Source of the DNA: Candidatus Didemnitutus sp.
GTDB lineage: Bacteria > Verrucomicrobiota > Verrucomicrobiia > Opitutales > Opitutaceae
Assembly (NCBI GenBank): GCA_030682505.1
Contig: JAUXOH010000172.1
Coordinates: forward strand, 1-7,852
Length of the DNA: 7,852 nucleotides
Direction of reading: 5' to 3'
The position numbers were made by a program, and so were the translations under genes. Below are positions 1 through 6,000 of the stretch, piece after piece (the stretch's first letter is position 1; the number at the start of each line of letters is the position of its first letter). The notes under the pieces were generated by a model. That model was not told the DNA's origin. It saw only the letters and a program-made list of their open reading frames with translations, and did no database searches.

Positions 1-1274
1 AGCCCGTATTCGGCAATCAGCTCGGTCGCTTCGTTGCCAATGATGTGCACGCCGAGAATCTCTCCGGTCGTGGCTTCACTGATCACTTTGACAAAACCCT
101 CCGTGTCCCCCCCGGCGACCGCCTTGCCAACGGCGGTGAACGGAAATTTGCCGATCTTGTAGGCGGTGCCCTTTTCTTTGCAGGCCTTTTCCGTGAGCCC
201 GAGACTGGCCACCTGCGGCTGGCAGTAGGTGCATCCGGGAAACTTGTCGACGAGCTTGGGCTTGCTGTGGCCGAACATGCCGTTGACGGCGTTGACGGCG
301 CGGAACGTGGCGACGTGCGCGAGCCACGGCGGACCCTGGATGTCACCCGCGGCGTAGATGCCGGGGACGGTGGTCTGGTAATTGGCGTCAACCTTCACAA
401 AGCCGCGATCGACTTCGACCTTCACCTTGGCGGAGAACAGGCCCTCGATCGCCGACGTGATCCCAATGGCGACCAACACTGTGTCCACTTCGAGTTCGGT
501 TTTCGTGTCACCCTTGACGAGATCGAGCTTCACCGATTTAGCCCCGACGCGGATGTTGTCGCACTTCGTGCCGGTGTGGATCGTGATGCCCTGTTTGGTG
601 AAGCTGCGTTCGAGCGTCTTCGAGACTTCCTCGTCCTCGACCGGCAGCACGGCGGGCAGCATTTCGATCAGGGTTACCTTGGCACCGAAGGCGTTGAAAA
701 AATAGGCGAACTCCACGCCGATGGCCCCGGCGCCAATGATCGCAATCGACTTTGGCAGCGCGGTCGAGGCGAGCGCCTCGCGCGAGGTCATCACCCGGGT
801 GCCATCGACCGGCAGGCCCGGGAGTGGACGCGGTTTCTGGCCCGTGGCGACGAGGATGTTCTTGGTCTTGAAAAACTTCCCTTTGTGTTCGCCCTCGGTG
901 ATTTCAACCATGCCCGGCACCGTCACCTGCCCGCGGCCCACTAAATAATCGACCTTGTTCTTGCGAAAGAGAAACTCGATGCCCTTGGCCATCTGCGCGG
1001 AAACGCTCCGCGAACGGGCGATCACTTTCTCGAAGTCGAAGCTCACCCCTTGCACGCTGAGGCCGTAGGTCTCGGCTTTTTGAATGGTGCGGTAAAGCTC
1101 GGCGCTCTTGAGCAGGGCCTTGGTGGGAATGCAGCCCCAGTTCAGGCAGGTGCCGCCCGCGCGCTCGAGTTCGATGCACGCGACCTTCTTGCCCAGTTGG
1201 CCGGCGCGAATCGCCGCCGCGTAGCCCGCGGGGCCACCACCAATAACCACCAAGTCGTAATTTGCGTCTGCCAT
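1..1274 (-). CDS. lpdA: Dihydrolipoyl dehydrogenase (E3), 3' end cut off by window edge
   Basis: This gene encodes the flavoprotein that reoxidises protein-bound dihydrolipoamide with NAD+, the shared E3 subunit of the pyruvate and 2-oxoglutarate dehydrogenase and glycine cleavage complexes in the cytoplasm. I translated it by hand from ATG at 1274-1272; 424 codons are present. The N-terminal FAD Rossmann motif is GGGPAGYAA (residues 12-20). The redox-active disulfide is in GGTCLNWGCIPTK (Cys43 and Cys48). ATGQKP (143-148) follows. The NAD-binding motif is GAGAIGVEF (181-189), and the second FAD motif is AAGDI with Asp311. The dimerisation domain begins near residue 345. The family is about 460-475 residues, so roughly 40-50 residues are missing, including the catalytic His-Glu pair of the HPT.SE motif. 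No Shine-Dalgarno sequence is obvious upstream. The start is chosen because it sits 11 residues before the first FAD glycine, as in the family. Assignment to a particular dehydrogenase complex is not possible from this window. Confidence 0.95.
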   Translation of the reverse strand, partial: MADANYDLVVIGGGPAGYAAAIRAGQLGKKVACIELERAGGTCLNWGCIPTKALLKSAELYRTIQKAETYGLSVQGVSFDFEKVIARSRSVSAQMAKGIEFLFRKNKVDYLVGRGQVTVPGMVEITEGEHKGKFFKTKNILVATGQKPRPLPGLPVDGTRVMTSREALASTALPKSIAIIGAGAIGVEFAYFFNAFGAKVTLIEMLPAVLPVEDEEVSKTLERSFTKQGITIHTGTKCDNIRVGAKSVKLDLVKGDTKTELEVDTVLVAIGITSAIEGLFSAKVKVEVDRGFVKVDANYQTTVPGIYAAGDIQGPPWLAHVATFRAVNAVNGMFGHSKPKLVDKFPGCTYCQPQVASLGLTEKACKEKGTAYKIGKFPFTAVGKAVAGGDTEGFVKVISEATTGEILGVHIIGNEATELIAEYG

Positions 1275-1346
1275 AAGCGTAGGAATTAAGGGGCAAAGTC
1301 AGGGCGGCCCGCTCGGGGGTCAAACGGAAACTCCGGCCGGTCCGGC

Positions 1347-1360
1347 GGCGAAAATTCGCC
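1347..1360 (-). terminator. Weak hairpin between the holin-like gene and lpdA
   Basis: GGCGAA and TTCGCC form a short inverted repeat around AA, 35 bp downstream of the stop of the minus-strand membrane protein gene and about 73 bp upstream of the lpdA start. It is GC-rich, but only a loose T-rich stretch (TTTCCGTTT, minus strand) follows further on rather than a tight T tract. It could be a poor intrinsic terminator or have no function. If it does not terminate, the membrane protein gene and lpdA may be cotranscribed across the 120-bp gap. Confidence 0.2.
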
Positions 1361-1394
1361 CGCGAGCACGGGCGCCGCGCGGAGACGCACCGGA

Positions 1395-1823
1395 TCAGAC
1401 GTCAATCACGTCATCCCGCTTGCCGCCGCCGGGTCCACCGCCGCGCGGCGGGGCCGGTGGCGGAGTGGAGGCATTGCGCAACATCCCGGACAGGAAAATA
1501 TTGGTCAAACTGACCACCAGCGCCCCCAGCATGGCCGAACCGAAGCCGGCGACATGGAATCCGTCCACCAGTCGGCCGACAAAGTAGAAGATCAGGGCGT
1601 TGATCAGCCATACGCCCACGCCGAGGGTCAGCACAATGAAGGGCAGCGTGAAAAGCAGCAGGAACGGCTTCAGCACGGCGTTGAACAGGCTGAGCAGGAT
1701 CACCACGAGCGCGAGCGTGGTCCCGTTGGAATAATTGATCCCGGGCACGAGCGTCGCACTCAGAACGACGCCCAGCGCCAACATCAGCCATCGCACGAGC
1801 AGGTTGACGAACGGTTGGTTCAT
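1395..1823 (-). CDS. Phage holin family 4 / YvlD-like small membrane protein
   Basis: This is a 142-residue integral membrane protein that resembles the PF04020 group (mycobacteriophage holin superfamily IV, including Bacillus YvlD). Four hydrophobic segments are visible at about residues 8-29, 35-53, 55-83 and 92-114. The core pattern matches the family: FNAVLKPFLLL, then LPFIVLTLGVGVWLINAL, then GF.VAGFGSAMLGALVVS. The tail (119-142) is hydrophilic, rich in Pro and Gly (PPPAPPRGGGPGGG), and ends in acidic DDVIDV; it is probably a flexible cytoplasmic end. Chromosomal members of this family are widespread and mostly uncharacterised. No lysis genes or phage genes are nearby, so a prophage role is unlikely. 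The ATG at 1823 lacks a clear ribosome binding site but precedes the first membrane helix by a normal distance. The gene is divergent from the glycosyltransferase gene, with 35 bp between the starts. Confidence 0.88.
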   Translation of the reverse strand: MNQPFVNLLVRWLMLALGVVLSATLVPGINYSNGTTLALVVILLSLFNAVLKPFLLLFTLPFIVLTLGVGVWLINALIFYFVGRLVDGFHVAGFGSAMLGALVVSLTNIFLSGMLRNASTPPPAPPRGGGPGGGKRDDVIDV

Positions 1824-1831
1824 AGAATGAT
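1804..1831 (+). promoter_or_regulatory. Possible sigma70-type promoter for the glycosyltransferase gene
   Basis: TTGACG (1804-1809) and AATGAT (1826-1831) are separated by 16 bp and resemble -35 and -10 hexamers (5 of 6 and 4 of 6 matches to the E. coli consensus). They would start transcription about 20 bp before the ATG at 1859. The -35 element lies inside the first codons of the divergent membrane protein gene. This is pattern matching only; with a 35-bp divergent gap some overlap of promoter and coding sequence is expected. Confidence 0.3.
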
Positions 1832-1858
1832 GACTCTAAGCCATTTCCCGGTGGAGCA

Positions 1859-2944
1859 ATGAAAATTCTGATCATCCAAGATTACCTACGCAGCGGTGGC
1901 ACGGAGCGCCACGCTGTCTTCCTCGGTGCCGCGGCCTCCAAACAGGGCCACGAAGTCACGCTGTTGACCTTCCGGCCGCGCGGTGCGCTCGGCGACGACG
2001 CGGAAAATCAACCCTTCGCGTTCAAGTCCCTCCAACCCTTCGATTGCCATCTCGATTGGTTTGCCCCCGGCCTGTTGCGCGCGGCCGCGGAAGCCGCTCC
2101 CGACCTCGTGCTCTGCATGGGGCGTATGGCCAATTGCTACGCCGGGTTCATCCAGTCGCGACTGCCCAATGCGACCGTCATCGGCACGATGCGCACCGGC
2201 AAGACCCTGCCGTGGCTCTTCCTGCGCTCCATGCGCCTGGTCCGCCACGTCGTCGCCAACAGCCACGTCGCCAAGCGCGTGTTGACCGACGAACACAACA
2301 TCCCCGGCAACAAGATCTCGGTGATTCACAACCCCGTGCTGCGTTCCCACGCCGCCGAGGGCCCGCGCAACCTCGCGCTGCGCCATCTCCATGGCGCCAA
2401 TCCCAGCACCGTCGTGTTGCTCAATGTGGCGATGTTCCGGCCGGAGAAAAACCAGCGCGAACTGATCGAGATCTGTGCCAAACTGCCGGGTTACCTCGAT
2501 TGGCAGCTCTGGCTCGCGGGCGAAGGCGTGGCGCGCAAGAACTGCGAGCGTCTGGCGCATGACCTCGGTCTGGGGGGACGCGTGCGCTTCCTCGGCTACC
2601 AATCCGACCCCACCCCGCTCTACCTCGCCTCGGACATTGCCGTGCTGGCCTCCCAAAGCGAATCGCTGTCGAATTTCCTGATCGAAGCCCAGCTCCACGG
2701 CCTGCCCGCCGTCGCCTACGATATCGTCGGGGTCGGTGAATGTTTCGTGCCCGGCAAGTCCGGCATCCTGCATCTCAATCAGGACCAAGCAGGCTTCGTC
2801 GAGTCGATCGACAAGCTGATCCGCGATCCCGGCATGCGCCGCCGCTTCAGCGACGCCGCCCGCCTGCATGCCCGGGAGGAATTCACCGCCGAACAGCAGA
2901 TTCGCGCCCACCTCGCGTTGTTCACCGAACTGGTGAAACTCTGA
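1859..2944 (+). CDS. Glycosyltransferase, GT-B fold, family 4-like
   Basis: This is a 361-residue retaining-type glycosyltransferase, probably transferring a sugar from a nucleotide-sugar donor to a lipid-linked or surface-polysaccharide acceptor at the inner membrane. The N-terminal Rossmann domain starts MKILIIQD and carries the acceptor-side loop SGGTERHA (residues 12-19). ANS (133-135) and VIHNPV (155-160) mark the link to the C-terminal domain. That domain has FRPEKNQ (193-199, the donor phosphate-binding region), LAGEG (219-223), VRFLGY (242-247) and the EX7E signature of GT4 enzymes (Glu268 and Glu276 in SESLSNFLIEAQ). The length is typical of the family. There is no signal peptide or membrane helix, so membrane association would be peripheral. 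GGAG sits only 2 bases before the ATG, which is closer than usual for a ribosome binding site. No other glycan genes are visible beside it, so donor, acceptor and pathway (LPS, exopolysaccharide or glycolipid) remain unknown. Confidence 0.9.
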   Translation: MKILIIQDYLRSGGTERHAVFLGAAASKQGHEVTLLTFRPRGALGDDAENQPFAFKSLQPFDCHLDWFAPGLLRAAAEAAPDLVLCMGRMANCYAGFIQSRLPNATVIGTMRTGKTLPWLFLRSMRLVRHVVANSHVAKRVLTDEHNIPGNKISVIHNPVLRSHAAEGPRNLALRHLHGANPSTVVLLNVAMFRPEKNQRELIEICAKLPGYLDWQLWLAGEGVARKNCERLAHDLGLGGRVRFLGYQSDPTPLYLASDIAVLASQSESLSNFLIEAQLHGLPAVAYDIVGVGECFVPGKSGILHLNQDQAGFVESIDKLIRDPGMRRRFSDAARLHAREEFTAEQQIRAHLALFTELVKL

Positions 2945-2990
2945 GTTGGCGCTCCTTTAGTCCGGTCGACTGCGGCAGGCTCGCCCGGCC

Positions 2991-3019
2991 CGGGGTGACT
3001 CCTGACACCCCGATGTCAG
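2991..3019. other. Two overlapping alternative hairpins upstream of uvrA
   Basis: The 129-bp gap between the glycosyltransferase stop and the uvrA start holds two inverted repeats that share bases. CGGGGTG (2991-2997) pairs with CACCCCG (3006-3012) over an 8-base loop. CTGACA (3002-3007) pairs with TGTCAG (3014-3019) over a 6-base loop. They cannot form together. A T-rich stretch, CTTTTGCTT (3030-3038), follows 11 bases after the second stem. The pair may act as a weak terminator for the glycosyltransferase transcript or as a leader structure for uvrA. Neither stem is followed directly by a T tract, so function is uncertain. Confidence 0.3.
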
Positions 3020-3073
3020 CAGCGAGGGACTTTTGCTTCCGCCGGGTTGCTTTTCCCCGCAAGCTGCTCATCC

Positions 3074-6000
3074 GTGACTGCCGTGCCGCTCCCACCCCCT
3101 GAATTCATCCGCTTGCGCGGCGTTCGCCAGAACAACCTCAAGGGCTTCGACCTGGATCTCCCGCTCGGCCAATACATCGTCGTCACGGGCTTGAGCGGGG
3201 CGGGCAAGTCCTCGTTGGTCTTCGACACGCTGCATGCGGAAGGACAACGGCGCTACGTCGAGACGTTCTCCGCCTATACGCGCCAGTTCCTGGACCTGCT
3301 GGACAAACCCAAGGTCGACTCGGTCGAGAACATCCGGCCGTCGATCGCGATCAAGCAGACCAACACCGTCAAAACTTCCCGCTCGACGGTCGGCACGATG
3401 ACCGAGCTGACCGACTTCTTCAAAGTCTGGTTCAGCCACGTCGCCCTTTGCCACGACCCCGTCACGGGCGAACCGGTCGAAGACGACAATCCGCAGACCA
3501 TCTGGAAGAAAACCCACGAGGCTCACCCGGCGGCGACCCTGCTCGTCGCCTTCCGGATCAAGCGGCCCGACAATTTCACGTGGACGGACATCCTCACGCC
3601 GTTGAAAGGCCAAGGTTACACCCGCGTGCTGGCGGCTCCCGCTCCGGGACGACGCGCCATAGAGCCGGAGGCCTTCACCAACCTGGGGCTGCATACGCTC
3701 GACGATCTCCTCGCGACCCAGCCGGAAGCCGCCCTCAAACATGTCGATCATCTCTTCGTCGTGCAGGATCGCTTGCGCATCGCGACCGCGAGCAAGTCGC
3801 GCTTTCTCGAAGCCACGGAAGCCGCCCTGCACTTCGGGCAGGGCGAGGTCTTCCTGTTTCAAATCGACGCGTCCTCGCAGTTTTCGGGAGTGGCCCATTT
3901 CTCGCGGGGACTGCACTCCCCGGCAACGGGGCGCACTTTTCGGCCGGCCACCCCGGGGTTGTTCTCCTTCAATTCCCCGCTCGGGGCGTGCCCGAAGTGC
4001 CGCGGCTTCGGTCGGGTCATCGACATCGACTACCGCCTCGCCATTCCCGACCACAATCTCTCGATCGCCGACGGCGCGATCCGGGCGTGGGAAGGCGCCA
4101 TCTACAGCGAATCGAAGCGGGATCTGATCAAGTTTGGCCGCAAGGCCGGCCTGCCCACGGACGTGCCATTTGCCCGGCTCACTCCCGACCAGCAGGCTTT
4201 CGTCATTGATGGGTCGCCGGGCTATGACGGGGAGACCAAGGCGTGGCCCGAATACTGGTATGGATTGAAGGGCTTCTTCCGCTACCTGGAGAAGACGACC
4301 TACAAGATGCACGTGCGGGTCTTCCTTTCGCGCTACCGCGCCTACAATTCCTGTCCCGAGTGCCACGGCACGCGGCTCCAGCCCGAAGCGCTTTGCTGGC
4401 AATGGCGTGGGCACACCCTGCCCTCCCTCTACCAATTGCCGATCAGCGAACTGCTCGCTCTCGTGCACCAGCCCGAGGGCAGCGCCACGCCGGCCGCGCC
4501 CACCTCCGACTCTTCCATCCAACACCAGCGTGACCTGGCCCATGACTCGATCGTGACGCGCCTGCGCTACCTCGAGCAGGTTGGCCTTGGCTACCTCACC
4601 CTCGACCGCACTTCGCGCACGCTTTCCGGCGGCGAAGTGGAACGCGTCAACCTCACGTCCTGCCTCGGCTCCTCCCTGGTCGATACGTTGTTCGTGCTCG
4701 ATGAGCCCTCCGTCGGCCTGCATCCGCGCGACATCAATCGCCTGATTGGGATTGTTCGCACCCTGACCGATGCGGGCAATACGGTTATCGTCGTCGAACA
4801 CGATGAGGCGATGATTCGCGCCGCCGACCACGTGATTGAAGTCGGTCCCGAACCGGGCGCTCGCGGCGGGCAGATTGTTTTCCAGGGCAGCGTGGGAGCC
4901 TTGCTGCGTTCGTCCGACAGCATCACGGGCCGCTACCTCTCGAATCGCGATCAGGTGGACGTGCCCAAGAAACGCCGTCCCGTGCTTCCCGCGGGCAAGG
5001 CCGCGGCCCGCACGGCTCCGGCGTGGTTGCGTTACACCGGCGCGTCGAAGCACAACGTCCGCAACCTCTCCTTTCGACTCCCGCTCGGCCGACTCGTCTG
5101 CCTCTCGGGCGTCTCGGGCTCGGGCAAATCCACCTTGCTCGACAATGTCATTTACCAGGGCCTGCTCGCCCAGCGCAACCAGCTGACCGATGACGCCGCC
5201 TCGATCGCCCGGATCGAAGCCGATGCGCCGCTGGCCGAGATTGTGTTGGTTGATCAATCACCGCTGAGTCGCACGCCGCGCTCGAATCCGGCGCTCTATT
5301 GCGAGGCTTGGGATTACATCCGCGAGCTCTTCGCCGCCACGCCCGACGCGCAGGAAGCCGGCTTCAATGCTTCAAGTTTCTCGTTCAACAGCGGCGAAGG
5401 CCGCTGCGGCCACTGCCAGGGCCTCGGCAGCGAGCGGGTGGAAATGCAGTTTCTCTCGGACGTCTTCGTCCCCTGCCCCATCTGCGAGGGTCGCCGCTTC
5501 AAGCCCGAGGTGCTCGCCATCCGGTGCCGGGGCAAGTCGGTGGCCGAACTGCTCGCCACCACCATTTCCGACGCCCTCGTGATTTTCGCGAACCACGCCG
5601 CCATTCGGTCGCGGTTGGCTTCGCTCGATGCCGTCGGCGTGGGTTACCTTACGCTGGGTCAGCCACTCAACACGCTCAGCGGCGGTGAGTCGCAGCGCCT
5701 CAAACTCGTCCGCTATCTCTCTGGTTATGCCGCGGCGCCGTCCACGGTTGGCACGATGCCGTCCGGTGCCCTGCTCCTGCTCGACGAGCCGACAACCGGC
5801 CTGCACCGCCACGACGTAAAACGCTTGCTCTCGGTCCTGCAGCGCATCGTGGACCAAGGCCACAGCGTGGTCGTCATCGAGCACAACCTCGACGTGCTCA
5901 AGAGTGCCGACTGGATTCTCGAAGTCGGACCCGAGGCCGGAGCCGGAGGCGGATCCATTGTCGCCGAGGGCACGCCCGAAGCCATTGCCCGCGCGAACAC

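Noticed and set aside
45..944. A 299-codon plus-strand frame at the left end
   Set aside because: It is antisense to the dihydrolipoyl dehydrogenase gene, whose FAD, disulfide and NAD motifs are all clear on the minus strand.
1395..1823. The holin-like gene as evidence of a prophage
   Set aside because: The family name is historical and chromosomal members are widespread. No endolysin, structural, integrase or other phage gene, and no attachment-site repeat, is visible nearby.
1886..2911. A 341-codon minus-strand frame opposite the glycosyltransferase gene
   Set aside because: The plus-strand product has clear GT4 motifs in order, whereas the antisense product has none and is a GC-driven artefact.
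2919..2931. TGTTC-ACC-GAACT, a possible LexA (SOS) operator upstream of uvrA
   Set aside because: The half-sites are separated by three bases rather than four. The site lies inside the glycosyltransferase coding region more than 140 bp upstream of the uvrA start, and its codons are explained by the protein. No better SOS-box candidate is seen in the 129-bp gap.
3068..5257. A 729-codon open frame on the minus strand opposite uvrA
   Set aside because: It lies entirely opposite the conserved UvrA reading frame and has no recognisable motif. Its composition, rich in Arg, Gly, Val and Ala with many His and Gln, is what the reverse of GC-rich codons gives. Long antisense frames are common in GC-rich genes.
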